Below are positions 21,905 through 33,719 of a stretch of DNA of 64,000 nt, one piece after another. This stretch comes from Argyresthia goedartella (lineage: Eukaryota; Arthropoda; Insecta; Lepidoptera; Argyresthiidae): contig OX463829.1 of assembly GCA_949825045.1 (NCBI GenBank), forward strand, positions 19,624,715 to 19,688,714, read 5' to 3'. Position 1 is the stretch's first letter, and each line of letters starts with the position of its first letter. The position numbers and the translations under genes were made by a program. The notes under the pieces were generated by a model that saw only the letters and a list, made by a program, of their open reading frames with translations, did no database searches and was not told where the DNA came from.

Positions 21905-24235
21905 CTTTGAAATACAATCTATGGCCACCGGACAAGAGTTGCCTGACTTCATGTTGTCAGTTTAATACGTCAGTTAGTTGAGACACCTCTAGACAATCAA
22001 TGCCAGTAATCCCAGTATCTTACAATTATAGACTTTTACGTATGGATTGGTTCAACAAGTGTTGTCTGTAGGCAGCTGATAGGTTTTATTGACGCTCTTT
22101 TACGCGCCTCGTGCCAAATGAGTCATCGAGTTATTTCGGGCTCGTTGGGTGATCATAGTGCCAGCGGACATAGCGACGGAAAACTTGTAGATCGATGCGA
22201 TTTTATAGTGATACATGTCTAGTTAATAAACCGGCGATAGGATAGTCCCTGATTAAAAAAAGGAGTATTGAATGGTTAAACGTCACCGAGAGCGCAAGAG
22301 TGTGCCTCCGATACACCGTAGGGGAAAATGCGTGGCGCTTTACATAGTTACGAGCACGAATCTTAGAGCACAAAACTATCTGGAGAACTCACGAACAGAC
22401 TAACCCTTCTGCCAAAGAAATTAATGTGGTTATTCCGTCCATAAAACCAGTTGCATTCTTAGAATACAGTGCGCGCGGAACGATCTCTGACAAATATTAT
22501 ACCGAATTGCAGGGTATTTTGGTGGGAAAAGAGATCACAATCGTCAAATTGACATAGAGACAACATTACTTTCTACCTTTGATTATTCATTTGTCCAAAT
22601 ATGATTAAATACATATAGATTAGCAAAAACACAAAAATATTCTAAACCTGAAACTGTTGGTTATATGCTGTAAGACCTTCATCTATTTAATAATCACAGG
22701 ATGTAAACAACTAAAGATTTTTTTGGCATCACTTTCTTGCGACAATAAAGAGACGCGACTGGAGTTGACTACTGTTAAAAAAATATTGTGCTGGGTATAT
22801 CCCCAGCTAGACAATGATTTGTTACTTGTTTAGGGTTTTACCCTGATTTGTTTGTTCGAATTCTGGGAACTAACTCAATTGTATCTTATGGCGTTGTTGG
22901 TTTTGAGAGATTCTAGGAACTATCCAACGTATTCCTCAGTGTAATTACATACATTACATCTCAGAAAGAATATTGTCATTTAATTTCGAAGTTCTTGTTT
23001 TGTGTCCTTATGTCTGTCCTCTTATTTAATTTATCACTCTACCCGATCTGTACGGACCTTCAAATCCAAAAATCTTTTAACGATATAATTGACGCAAATC
23101 CTCCGTTTGCGCTAAAGAGGAATCACCCAGAATCTCGGCTGAGCAATCTCTACTTACCTCTGGTTCACTCGACCAAATAAAATAGACCGCTCACCTCCCT
23201 GGTTCCAGATCTCCGCACCTGTCTATCACAATAGGTGGTCTAATAAATCCTAGTCCGGTAAGTGACGTCCGGAGGGAAACAATGTCAGTTTGGAGGCTCC
23301 ACTTGAGGCTCCATGGAAGACCAATGTCGGTTGCATTAAAATTTCTAGATTGTCGTGTTCTCGGTCGTCGGATTCTAGTACATACATCAATTGAAAAAAT
23401 GTTGTAGCAAACGCGTCAGATTCTTCTTCGACTTTGGACGTAAGTATTTTTACGACAGAGTTTTTCTGTCATTTGCATTTTTCTTTTGAACGTACTGTCC
23501 CGGGATAAGTTGAGTTTGGTTGTCGCATGTAGGAACTGATATTCTTATGGTCGGGTACATATTAGGATATCTTTAATGAAACCAGAAATACCTATACAAC
23601 CACAGATAATATAAAACTATTAGATTCAACCAAACATCATCAAAACGATTTTGAAATTTATGAATTCTCTGTAAAAATGCTAACAACTATCGAGATCAAA
23701 TCTCATTCTTCAGTACGGTGTGTTCATTCAGCAATGTCTGCAATGGGACCAACTCTTAAAATAGAAGAGCCCACGACAAAATACAAATCGTGATACGCTG
23801 AAAGCTAAAATTAAAATGACGTAGGGAGTTATTTCTAAAAACAGTGCTTCAATCTAGAAACGAAGCCAAGATTAAATGAAGAGCATACTCAATCAGTCCA
23901 TGTTTTATGTGGCACAAGTTTACCTACCCACTTCGATAAGCTTTCAAATATATGCCGAAATCGACACTTATATCGTATCGTATACTGTAGACATATCGAC
24001 AATGAAGATACATACGAAAACTACATAACCACGTGTTTTGTCAAATCCAAGACGTTTTCAGTTTCAACAAACACAGCTCTAGAAAGGATATGACTTCCTG
24101 TTCCTGGCTCTATTTACCTGTTGCCTGCACATACACGTACAAACCAACTTGTGTGTTTACATACACCACACACTCAGTCAATCAATAAACAGACATACGA
24201 ATTGAAGAACCTGATTCAGTGTCTTTTCTATTCAT
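21905..24235. other. Unassigned interval
   Basis: Mixed-composition DNA with no recognisable repeat ends, tRNA boxes or domains. The frame at 22995-23180 (61 codons) is not recognisable. A weak SINE-like phrase, 'AAAGGAGTATTGAATGGTTA', occurs at about 22260 and resembles 25230. Confidence 0.35.
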
Positions 24236-24239
24236 TCAA

Positions 24240-24650
24240 AATTCAAAAAGAGTTTATTTCCATATGGAACACATAGGTAATATTTGGAGAATGTCAAATC
24301 TTAAACTAACACATGTATAAGGAACAGGGAAATATAGAATTCAATTTGAATTCCGTCATCTCAATGTTGTAGATGCTGGAGGCAAAGAGGCGACTAGAAA
24401 CCTCCAGCTTTATACGTAATTTTTTACAGAATTGGAGCAAACACCTTCCCAAGCTTTCTTGTCTTCTACATAATCTGATATTTTGTAGTAACCCTTATGG
24501 AGCCTAGTAGTAGGTATAGCTAGTTTATTCCTATTTCTAGTGTTGACATTGTGCCTGTCGCTATTATTAGGAAATTTATCAATATTTTTGTGGACGTACA
24601 TTAAGTTTTCATAAATATACTGACACGGCACTGTCATAATGTTAATTTCC
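24240..24650 (-). pseudogene. LINE reverse-transcriptase C-terminal remnant (Jockey/CR1-like)
   Basis: On the minus strand the frame reads TVPCQYIYENLMYVH, then a spacer, then NTRNRNKLAIP, then a short tail ending at 24410. 'LTVPSLYIYE-L-YV' followed by 'YNTR-K-KL--P' is the conserved region downstream of the reverse-transcriptase domain in insect Jockey/CR1-type LINEs. Only this end survives; the catalytic motifs are gone, as expected for a 5'-truncated insertion. The 3' end probably lies near 24240, where A-rich 'CATTCAAAATTCAAAAAG' occurs. Confidence 0.7.
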
Positions 24651-24699
24651 TTAAATTAATTAATTCATAATTACTGATATTATTTTTAACTCCGAAGTG

Positions 24700-25055
24700 A
24701 AGCGTCTGTGGCCTAGCGGTATTCGCACATCGGAGCAACATCTGGCCGAGACGTGTACTGGATGGGTGTCCGTTTCTATGTGGCATTTGTTTCGGGCGCT
24801 TGTGTTTCGGATGACACGTTAAGCTGTGTAGGTCCCGGCTACTATCGCTCCTCGGTGGCAGTAGGTAGTCGTAAAGCTGGTCAGAGGCCCTAATAGGGCA
24901 GCTTCAAAACATCTGACAGTCGGGTTGGCCCTAGCCCGACAACTCTCCGTCAACCCATACTGAGCCAACGTGGTGGAGTATGGCTCAATCATACTCGTAT
25001 CCGGGAAAAGGCCCGTGCCCCACTGTGGGGACATTATTGGGCTACATTATTATAG
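24700..25055 (+). repeat. tRNA-derived SINE, family S1, near full length
   Basis: It starts GCGTCTGTGGCCTAGCGGT, which fits a tRNA A box (TGGCCTAGCGG). The B box is not recognisable. The body includes 'GTTTCGGATGACACG', 'CTACTATCGCTCCTCGG', 'CAGAGGCCCTAATAGGGCAG', 'ACTGAGCCAACGTGGTGGAG' and ends 'ATTATTGGGCTACATTATTA'. The minus-strand 71-codon frame inside it is incidental. Confidence 0.8.
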
Positions 25056-25234
25056 TATATATTTTAAACTCTAGGTTACCTAACAGTGGACCTATCAGGT
25101 AATTTTCGCGATGAGTACGAAAAGAGGTAGTGTTAAAACCTCCATGCACGCGAGTATTCCATCAGTGGCTTGTTTGCGATAGCTTGTGTGATAACAACTG
25201 AATTTATTTTAGTTTGTGAGTAGCAGCCGCAGAA

Positions 25235-25315
25235 AGGAGCATTGAATTACTGGCTAAACGTGGGTGAAACTGTGCCTTTGCCACCACGTATGGAAAAAGG
25301 CGTGTCAGTTGTGTT
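25235..25315 (+). repeat. Short SINE-like repeat
   Basis: 'AAACGTGGGTGAAACTGTGC', 'CTTTGCCACCACGTATGG' and AAAAAGGCGTG form a phrase that recurs inverted at 47945-48010 and diverged at 9035. Confidence 0.5.
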
Positions 25316-25403
25316 CGCCCTTTTTAAATTTTTAATGTTGCAAGCTTTATACTCCTAGTGTTGCAAAAATTGATTCAGTAAAATCGAAGAAATTAGAAAA
25401 CTA

Positions 25404-25422
25404 TTAATCGATCGATCGATCA
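25404..25422 (+). repeat. Microsatellite (ATCG)n
   Basis: About four and a half ATCG units. Confidence 0.8.
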
Positions 25423-25833
25423 ATAATTAATATAGGAATGGGTATTGTTCGAATAATAGTAACGAATGAATTGACCAACTGTGACTACAAACCTTTTTTT
25501 TTCTACCATCTAGCGGCAACCCACCAACTGTCATGTAAAAGTAGCGATGTTTGGATGTTTGTGTGTTTATTAGCTAAATTACCATATAGGATACTTTTTA
25601 TTCAACTGCACCAGAAGGAGGGTACCGCTATCTCGGTAAATGATACTTCCTAGGAACACGCCGACGAAGTTGCGGGCATCAGCTAGTTGTATATAAATAA
25701 GGGTTCATGTTATTGTAGTTGTTGTAGTTAATAGCGTCGATAGTATCTGAATCGGGCGTTTCACATTGTCAAGTCGTGTTCACGGCCAGCCACGTGACCT
25801 ATTGTCTGTCGACGTGTGATTTAGAGTGTAGCT

Positions 25834-25856
25834 ACATACATACATACATACACACA
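25834..25856 (+). repeat. Microsatellite (CATA)n
   Basis: TACATACATACATACATACAC; a simple repeat. Confidence 0.8.
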
Positions 25857-26184
25857 TGTAGTTATGTCCACATGCATGCAGTCACTTCGACGCTCACATC
25901 GCTGAATGACCGTGACCATAGGTCATGCATGGTCAGAGCGACCATCTTATTACTGCAGCGGGCTCTCGCGCTTACTTTGCATTTTTTCACTTGAGACATT
26001 TATTATTTAGTAGCAATATGCTAAATATGCTAAATTTATAAATATCATGCAGCAGTTGCTTATTTTCCAGAAATAAATTTAATAAATATTTACCGTACAA
26101 ATAATAATCAAACAGAAACTAATATAAACTATTCGTTCACACTGTTACTCTTGTGGGTATTACAAAGAATGTGATCGTTAATTT

Positions 26185-26660
26185 AAAAATCGGTCAAGTG
26201 CGGGTCTGACTTGCACACGAAGGGTTCCGTACCATAGTATAAAAAAACTTAAGTTTTTTTATACTATGGTACGGACTGAAAAATAAAAATGTGTCCGAAC
26301 TTTGCTCCGATACCAGTTTGCGGAACCGACGTTAAACAAATTACGCTCGATGATGACGGCGTTCGCGAAATTTGCGTGATATTTGAATCACGATGATTTG
26401 GTAATTCGCATTGGCAGGAATATTAAAGCACGTCTCTTGTATAGGGACTTCATTAAATCCTTTTAATTTAATGAAATCTCGTGTTGTTTATCATTTGTCG
26501 CTGTAGCGGCAACAGAAATACACATTCTGTGAAAATTTCAACTTTCTACCGAATACGGTTTATGAGATACAGGCCGCTGACGGCCGGACGGACGGACGGA
26601 TAGCGGTGGCTTAGCAATAGGGTACCGTTTGGCACCCTTCGGGTACAGAACCGTGAAAAC
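26185..26660 (+). repeat. Dispersed repeat family D, nearly complete
   Basis: It begins 'TCGGTCAAGTGCGGGTCTGA' and 'CACGAAGGGTTCCGTACC', and ends 'GACGGACGGACGGATAGC', 'GGCTTAGCAATAGGGTACCG', 'CACCCTTCGGGTACAGAACC'. This pairing of a 'GGTCAAGTGCG...GGTTCCGTACC' start with a 'GGACGGAC...GGGT-CCGTTT...GGGTACGGAACC' end is a very widespread lepidopteran repeat. No coding frame is present. A perfect 48-bp palindrome interrupts its left part. Confidence 0.75.
26227..26274. repeat. 48-bp perfect palindrome
   Basis: The left arm from CCGTACCATAGTATAAAA to CTT is followed with no spacer by its exact complement, centred on CTTAAG. It lies just inside the 5' end of the D repeat. Confidence 0.97.
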
Positions 26661-26734
26661 TATTAGGATATAGGGATTACAGTAAAAAACTTAAATACCA
26701 TCTCCCGTGTAACATTGGTGGTAGCGAAAATGGC

Positions 26735-26995
26735 TCTCCAGATCTGAACAGATCTTGGACACTATTTACACACATCGATCTAGCCCCAAACTAGGATTCC
26801 CTGTATCTTGGGTACTAGACAACGATACACATACTTATTTAGATAAATATTATACTTAGATAGATCAACAACCATGACTAGGGTACAAACATTGTTCTCA
26901 TCAAACAAATGTTTGCCCCAACCGGGATTCGAACCCGGGACCCTTAGCTTCGTAGGCAGGGTCACTGCCGACTCGGCCATTCGGCTCGTCGAAAG
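26735..26995 (-). repeat. tRNA-derived SINE, family S2, minus orientation
   Basis: Reading the minus strand, an A box (TGGCCGAGTCGGCAG) near 26980-26966 and a B box (GGGTTCGAATCCCGG) near 26938-26922 are both intact. They are followed by 'CAAACATTTGTTTGATGAGA'-type sequence and the tail 'AGATACAGGGAATCCTAGTT TGGGGCTAG' (two parts). The tRNA-like head could still bind RNA polymerase III. It is not a tRNA gene because the conserved SINE body follows. Confidence 0.85.
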
Positions 26996-27019
26996 ATTGC
27001 GTGTAGCTTGTACCGTAAT

Positions 27020-27625
27020 GACTGGCTCTGTGAGCTGTAGACCTCGCGAGTGACAGTTTCTTTTAATAACACATACAAACTTTTAACTGCACCCGTTACG
27101 TGCCATCATCAGCAGTTATAGAAGACCACTGTAAGGGTTCTTTTCCCATGCAACCGAACATTTAAAAGTCAAAAAACAAATGTTTTTTTAATGGTTTTTG
27201 AATTTCGACAAAAAGTTTAACAAAAGCAAGGGTTTACAGCTGCAAGGGACATAAGTTTTAATGTGGGCTTCCACTTCTGCTGGTGATAGTTCATGGAGTA
27301 TGAACCCACTGACTTTGCACCAAAATTATATAGCCTCTCTCACGGACACGGAAATCCGTTTTTCCGTTGAAATTTGTTGAAAGCTGTTTGGACTGTAGCG
27401 GTTTTTTGAATTTTTAAAACCCCCACATCTCCGCGATTTGAAAATTTTCCAAAAACTTCATCAACATTTTTTTTTAATTTAAATATCGAACCTGCTCACA
27501 AAAAATCACGAGAATCTGTTGAGAAATGAGGCCTGCATAGGATAACCTCCGGACAGACATCCGGACTACGAAATTTTTGCCTAATCCTGAAACCGAGCTT
27601 CGTCGCTCGGTCAATAAGGACTCGA
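27020..27625 (+). repeat. Dispersed repeat family F, copy 2
   Basis: It shares with 20180-20870 the motifs 'AACACATACAAACTTTTAAC', 'GTTACGTGCC', 'TTCATGGAGTATGAACCCAC', 'CGAACCTGCTCACAAAAAAT', 'CACGAGAATCTGTTGAGAAA' and the 'CGAGCTTCGTCGCTCGGTCA' end. A middle segment (about 27125-27290) is not shared and may be inserted. Confidence 0.6.
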
Positions 27626-28411
27626 AAATTCAACAAGGGATTCGACTCAAGTGTTCGGCCCCAATATAAAAACAAATGTTTACGAGTAAGAAAGAGATGG
27701 GATACTGTATAGAAATGGGATAGATTTATTTGTATATATTCCAACAAACACAACATTGAAACCCAACGACACTGGCGTTATGAATTCAGCCGCATATATA
27801 ATAGAATTCCGTCCATAAAATATGTTGTTTTAAGTTACTCTACGTGGAATATAGAGTGCCAATTAAACAAAAATTTCGGTGAAAATACATTGAACACTAC
27901 GTACAACGCCCTAGGATATTCAGATCGAATTCGTACGAATGTCCAAACTATGTGTAATCGATAAGATAAGCCTACACCCAATGAAGCGTACACTTCGATC
28001 CCGTTCCCATCTGCCGAATAGCTATTATCTCAGCTCAACTATGAATTTGAATATTAGTTATTAGTTTTGCCCGTATTTTATTCATACCCTTTACGAGTTT
28101 GAACATGTGGCATTGTGTGACGCAATTCTTATAGGAGTTCCGTAAAGGGGGCGTCCATTGATTACGTGAAGTGTTTTGACGATTTCCTGATTAACCTGGG
28201 TGAGATTTCCTGAGATTTGGCTCGAACACCCTAAATTTAAAAAACTCTCAATTTGGTTAATTATTTTGATTAAAGCGACTAGTATTTAGGGTTGATTAGA
28301 TCGTAGTCTAGAATAACAGTGATAAACTTTAACAATAAATACAAATGGGAACTACTACGGTTACCTTGACATATTTTACACAAGAAAACATAATTTTAAT
28401 TACTATTTGAT

Positions 28412-28432
28412 GGGGGGAGGGGGGGGGGGTGG
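28412..28432 (+). repeat. G-run
   Basis: GGGGGG A followed by 11-12 G's, T, GG. A simple repeat next to a SINE. Confidence 0.9.
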
Positions 28433-28450
28433 ATTTATTGAGAGAGAGAG

Positions 28451-28685
28451 GCGACCCCAATGGCCGAGTCGGCAGTGAACCTGCCTACGAGGCCAAGGCT
28501 CCCGGGTTCGAGTCCCGGTGGGGGCAAATATTTGTTTGATGAGAACGGATGTGTGTACCCTAATCATGGTTGTTTATCTATCTAAGTATAATATTTATCT
28601 ACATAAGTATATGTATCGTTGTCTAGTACCCAAGATACAGGGAATCCTAGTTTGGGGCTAGATCAATGTGAGTGTGTCCAAGGTA
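28451..28685 (+). repeat. tRNA-derived SINE, family S2, plus orientation
   Basis: The head GCGACCCCAATGGCCGAGTC carries an A box (TGGCCGAGTCGGCAG). A perfect-looking B box, GGGTTCGAGTCCC, lies at 28504-28516, closed by GGTGGGGGC. The body 'AATATTTGTTTGATGAGAAC' and the tail 'CAAGATACAGGGAATCCTAG' plus TTTGGGGCTAG match the inverted copy at 26735. It is followed by (ATT)n, a typical SINE tail. Confidence 0.85.
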
Positions 28686-28719
28686 TTATTATTATTATTA
28701 TATTATTATTTGCCAATTT

Positions 28720-28740
28720 CCCCCCCCCCCCCCCCCCCCC
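28720..28740 (+). repeat. 21-base C homopolymer
   Basis: An uninterrupted run of 21 C's after (ATT)n. Its exact length is likely to be uncertain in any assembly. Confidence 0.95.
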
Positions 28741-28794
28741 ACCGGAAAAAAGTTGCTAAAAAACACGAATTTAATGAACGGCCTTCTTGATTAT

Positions 28795-29000
28795 TTTTGG
28801 CTACTATCCCAATTGACCGAGCAAGCGAAGCGTCCAGTTTCGAGATTGGACAAAATTGCCTTTGTCTGTCTGTCGGTCTATTCTCGCCTACAGGTCGCAT
28901 TTTCCTACCGATTTTTACGAAAATTGGCACAGAAGTTCCTTGATAGGGGATGGAAAGGGGGAATGTTTGCTGTAGCATTAATTATCGACGCATATTAATA
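28795..29000 (-). repeat. Dispersed repeat family F, inverted fragment
   Basis: 'AATTGACCGAGCAAGCGAAG', 'CGTCCAGTTTCGAGATTGGA', 'GTCTGTCTGTCGGTCTATTC' and 'TCGCCTACAGGTCGCATTT' are the complement of the 3' end of the F repeat at 20770-20870. Confidence 0.6.
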
Positions 29001-29029
29001 AAATTTGAGAGGCAAACTAAGGACTTCAT

Positions 29030-30895
29030 TTTACACAAGATGATGCGAAAAAAAACCAAAAGTAGGAAGAGTTAGAACTATGTTGTCGATAAAGCTAGAC
29101 ACCTAACTATTAGTCCACAATTTTAAAAGGCAAAATCCAAAAATTCAGTCTATTTGAACGACATGGATTAGAAACGACAGCCGTTCAAAGTTCCAACACG
29201 TCACTGACTGGACTCATCATCGATCTTAACTTTCTAATACCTTCTAGCAGACCTACAAGCTTGAAAATTTTAAATAAGGAGGTGTTCTGTTCTCACAGAG
29301 CCACTAGTACTAGCAGGTACTAGTAACAAGAGGTGGTTCACCACAGCACCCAGACCCAGACACTCACAGTCGCGCACGTGCCTTATCAAAGTTTCCCTCC
29401 ACAGAGACAAACCGCAGCACCCATTTTTGTCACCCATTACCCGAACAGCCTTATTATTAGCCTTAGATGACATTAATGGTGACTTTTAATTAACTAACTT
29501 ATTTGAATTTGAGTATAATATATCACCATTGTTATTTTAGAACTACTACTGAATACTATACAAGATATCCACTGAAACAGCGTTCGTTTAACAACGATAT
29601 TTACAGCGAAGATCACATCAAAATGTAAAAGTATTTAGCTAAGCCAGTAGCTCTGAAATACACCTGTAACATTCATATAATCAAGTGTCGTTTTAATTGC
29701 AAACGTTCATTACATAAAACACTGTTAGCACGTCATGTGCATCGATGCACCAGCCTAGTTAATGCCGCCTTGACGTTGCTCTGCCGAGTTTAATGCCGCC
29801 TTACGCTTATGCCGCCTCCAGATATGAACGAACTATGAATGTGTGTTAAAATTGTAAGCTGTTGTTAGCGTATTCCTTTTTATGGTTAGACTACTGAAAA
29901 GGGGTGCCGAGGCGTTATTTATGGCAAAATGTGGGTAACTTTCTGTGCCTGTGGATTCCCAAGTTATATGATACTTTCTAGTTGTTTTGTCCAATAGAGG
30001 AACAATCCCTGGATGCCGGATTAGCTACATATACGTCATTATCTCGACGTAGCAGTGCAGGGCGTTGTTTGCAGTCAGGGTGAGGCTGAGGCGGTGATAA
30101 TACGCTGCAGTGGGCTGCAGATAAGCGGGGTCTTATGATGAAGAGTCGGTGTGTGGGCGTAGAGAGCGATCTCTTTTAGGAACAGACAATACCCGTTTTG
30201 TAAGGCGGTTTTACAACACTTTGCGATCTCTTTAAAAGTAGATAAATATATTTATTTACTTAGGAACATCAAACTTCATACTGAAGATTTAGTATAGTAG
30301 CATAGTTCACTTCTCCTTCAGTCTTTGGTGTCTTCAGTGTTATTCTAAGTACTATCGCCTGAGGATGCATTGAAACCCTTTCAAAAGTTTATAACTGTCG
30401 AGCCGTGGATAGATAACCACAGCACTCGCCAGATAAATCGTAATGTTCGTACAATTAACATCTACTATTCCGATACGAATGGCTTTAAGTGAAATGAGTT
30501 ATTATTGCGATGAATTATTGTTATTGCTCTAACTAAGCCATTATTGACAAAGAAACGAACATAGGTTATAAATCTTACTGCTTGTTCCGCAGCCTTTGGC
30601 ACATAAAAGCTGGTTACGGCGCCGAGTAAGCTAAATGAATATTTCCTCCGGAAAACACTTCGTTAGCTTGTTACTCCTCCCGCGTTCGCAAACACACTCA
30701 ATTTAAAAGGAGACTTAAGTGCATTTGTTACTAGTCTAATCTAATTAACTGGGTTTTACATAATCACGTTGCGGATAACTAAGTTAGATTAATGTATGCG
30801 TTCAAGGTGCTTTACGAATGAATGAACTGTATACAGGAGAAGATCGAACAGAAAATGTTTAAAGCAAGCTGGATATCAAATGAATCAATTGGAAC
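29030..30895. other. Unassigned interval
   Basis: No repeat ends or domains were recognised. Around 29760-29820 the phrase 'TAATGCCGCCTT' occurs twice, with a third, partial match. The 67-codon minus frame at 29270-29473 contains GGTGAG-like strings but no clear exon. Confidence 0.35.
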
Positions 30896-30901
30896 GTTTT
30901 G

Positions 30902-31295
30902 TATATGTCACCGTAAGATAGTCAAACCGTTAGTTGATAAACTAACGCGTTAGTTGATCAACTATCGAAAGATAGTAAACCAGACCGACAGGGTTTAGAA
31001 TTTAAGTTTCTTTTGTTCTTACATGTCAACCTAACACGAAGACTATTTGGGGGCTTCGCTGCGCTCGCCCCCTCAAGGCTTCACCTAAGCTACTACAGTG
31101 TTTGCCCTGGTATTTCATTTGCAATTCGAGTTTTAACCAGTTTACTTACCTTATTTGACCGTTAGTTTATCAACTAAAGCGTCATATAGTAAGCAGTACG
31201 CTACAGTTTACTATCCGTCGATAGTTGACCAACTAACGAGAGAAAAAACGTTAGTTTATCAACTGACGGTTTTGACAATCTTACGGTGATATATA
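30902..31295 (-). mobile_element. Family A element, copy A6, complete ('CACCGTAAGATAGTCAAACC' termini)
   Basis: The left end TATATGTCACCGTAAGATAG and the right end TTACGGTGATATATA are inverted repeats. Pairing extends about 45 bp inward through GTTAGTTGATAAACTAACG. Both ends carry TA-rich sequence. The family A core lies on the minus strand with a GGGGGC/GCCCCC hairpin. Several further CGTTAGTT/AACTAACG inverted pairs lie between the core and the ends, so the whole element is highly foldable. It is non-coding and about 394 bp long. Confidence 0.85.
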
Positions 31296-31901
31296 ACACG
31301 GAAAGAAATTATGTACGTATATTATCAGACATGTAAACCTCAGATATAAACCTTTCTAGTTATATATGCCTGAAAGTAATTGAATCGTGAATCGGAACTT
31401 CTTCGGATGCCATTGGAGGGCTTTTTATAACTACCTCGCAGACCTACTCCATAAATAATATTGGATTCGCCTATGTATAAAAAGTTCATAACATGTCATC
31501 ATATAGGTATCTACATATTTCTACGAGTTCTACAATGAGTGCAGAGCTCCTCAGGTCTTTCATTTATTTTTTAAAGAACCTTTGACCTTTGAAAATGTAT
31601 TTTTTGAGGGACAATTCCATTTTACTCTTTGCCTGTTAAAAGTTTTGCTAATAAATTGTACAGAATTACTGTAAATAGAGTCATGCGTCGTCAAGCCATT
31701 TATTTGCAATGCCCCAATGTCATGTCTTACTACACTATATGAACAGTCAATTTAACAATTCCTTTGTCCAATATCTCAAATCTTAGCCGTACAACCTTAC
31801 AAAAAAAGAGTTAGTATTATAAGTGTTAGTTATTTTTTCACTCTGCGCCCAACTAAACGCTCTGCTTAAGGCCCATGTTAACGCCAGAAATTTTCGACTA
31901 T

Positions 31902-31934
31902 GGGGCGTGGGGTGGGGTGGGGGGCGGGGAGGGG
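31902..31934 (+). other. G-quadruplex motif
   Basis: Six runs of at least four G's occur within 33 bases, separated by one to three bases (GGGG-CGT-GGGG-T-GGGG-T-GGGGGG-C-GGGG-A-GGGG). This easily meets the usual pattern for an intramolecular G-quadruplex. There is no adjacent gene to give it a role. Confidence 0.9.
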
Positions 31935-32570
31935 CGATTGGGATGCCGTGCTGTAAACCAACAATATTTTCGAAAGCCTAAGTAAGTAATACTTGATGGA
32001 ATATGCAGCGATATCCTGGTTCTTCGAAATCGGAATAGACTGCACACACACCTGACAAGAGGGCTATTCTCTGCAAATAGGTGTTAAAAAGCACTTATGA
32101 TGTCAATGTGAATTGTATTTGTTAATCTATGGTATTTATAATTGAATTGTACTTCTAATTGAATTAACTTTCATATTGTAATGTGTATATTTTCTTTTGT
32201 TGGCGTCGCCTTGGTTCATTGTTACGGCCCAAATACTTTTGAAAATAATGAATAAAAAGCGTGGCTTCGGGAAACGACATCGCAGAACCGGGCGCTGAAA
32301 GATATTTTTCCGGGATTGCCAGAGTTTTAGGAAGACGGAAGAAGCTATTACTAGATATCATATTTAAAACGTTTTGGGGTAAGGAAAAGCCAGTAGAAAT
32401 AAATAACTGAATGTGATAAAACCTAAAGTTATTTCAGAAACTAAATTTTGCACTGAGCCTAATACAATAATCGTATGGTATCGTATCGACGCCTAGCCAG
32501 CAGGACTGCGGAGTTTGCGGGCAGAGTAGCTAACTACACAATTGTGTTAGTGTTACTCGTAGTAAGAACT

Positions 32571-32680
32571 GACGCCAAGTGTCTTGGCGCCTGAGCGAGG
32601 CCACCATCACTATCTCGCCCCTGTTCCCATGCGCCCCTAACCCCTTCAGGCGGAACTCAGATGCCTAGACACTTGGCGCC
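32571..32680. mobile_element. Short MITE-like inverted repeat
   Basis: GACGCCAAGTGTCTTGGCGC at the left is mirrored by 'GCCTAGACACTTGGCGCC' at the right. The next bases (CTGAGCGAGGCC / GGCGGAACTCAG) also pair imperfectly. It is about 110 bp. Confidence 0.7.
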
Positions 32681-32887
32681 TACATGTTTGTTTACAACTC
32701 AGTACAAATGGCCATTTTATATTTAAAGAGGCAGGCAGTTGTTAAATTAGATCTCCCTCGCTACTTAAATAGCACAGCATAGCGGAAAAATACATTTTAC
32801 CCCTCATCACAAATTCACCGCCACCGAAGAAGTTTTACTTCCAAAATTACTTACTTTAATGGCTTGTACCAGTAGCATATTATTGTA

Positions 32888-33011
32888 AGTGGGTCTACAC
32901 GCACTAAGCGGTTGCGGTTGCGGCTAGCCGCCGCCGTCAGTGCGAATGTCAGTGAATTTTTATTTTTTCATACATATTATTGGGCGCAACCGCTTAGTGC
33001 GTGAGCCCACT
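32888..33011. mobile_element. 124-bp MITE with 29-bp inverted termini
   Basis: AGTGGGTCTACACGCACTAA plus GCGGTTGCG at the left is mirrored by CGCAACCGC plus TTAGTGCGTGAGCCCACT at the right, with two or three mismatches. The centre is AT-rich. The flanks are TTGTA and AACAA. Confidence 0.85.
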
Positions 33012-33719
33012 AACAATTTGAAAATTGTATGTATCAAGCATGGCAGAGAAACGTGGTAGATTTCGGGGTCGTCGGTTTCGTGATTTGAAGCAGCCAATGC
33101 GTGGAAAGAGCGAGATATCCGCACCAATGGGTTGTTGACTTGTTGGCGCTGACGTTAATTCCGCACGGGGGAATAGAAAATGCGCGGGGGATCCCCCCTG
33201 ACCGGTTAGGGACTTGAAGGTCAACGTTTGATACGAGTGATGTAGTTATGGTGCCTCTCACTATATTATGAAGGGAGCCAAGGACTTCAATTTCCTGCGG
33301 TTGTAAAGTGGGGTTATGTTGTCGTGCTTGCATCTTGTATCATATGCGCTGAGAATAAACTAAAATGGTACAGGATCGGTTTCCGCCGTGTTGCTCCTTG
33401 TCAATGTTGTGTTTGTAGATTATTCAAGATTTGCACTATCATCGTGATAGATAATTTATTAATTCGTCGTTTATATGGCACAGATATGCTTCATTTATTT
33501 AAGTCTAGTATTTAGGATTGATTGATCGATCGTATTCTAAATTTAAATCAAGAAGCCATTATTTAGATTCATTCTACGTGAATTGAAATTGAAACTCGAA
33601 TTGGATATCTAATAACATTTTATTTATAATTATATTAATTTATGAGATAATTATTATTGTATTATATGAACCTCAATAGTAATCAATGTGAAGTCAGTGT
33701 GGGTGTAGCCGGATAAAAA

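Noticed and set aside
28451..28525. Free-standing tRNA gene
   Set aside because: A and B boxes are present, but the conserved S2 SINE body and tail follow, and an inverted second copy exists at 26735.
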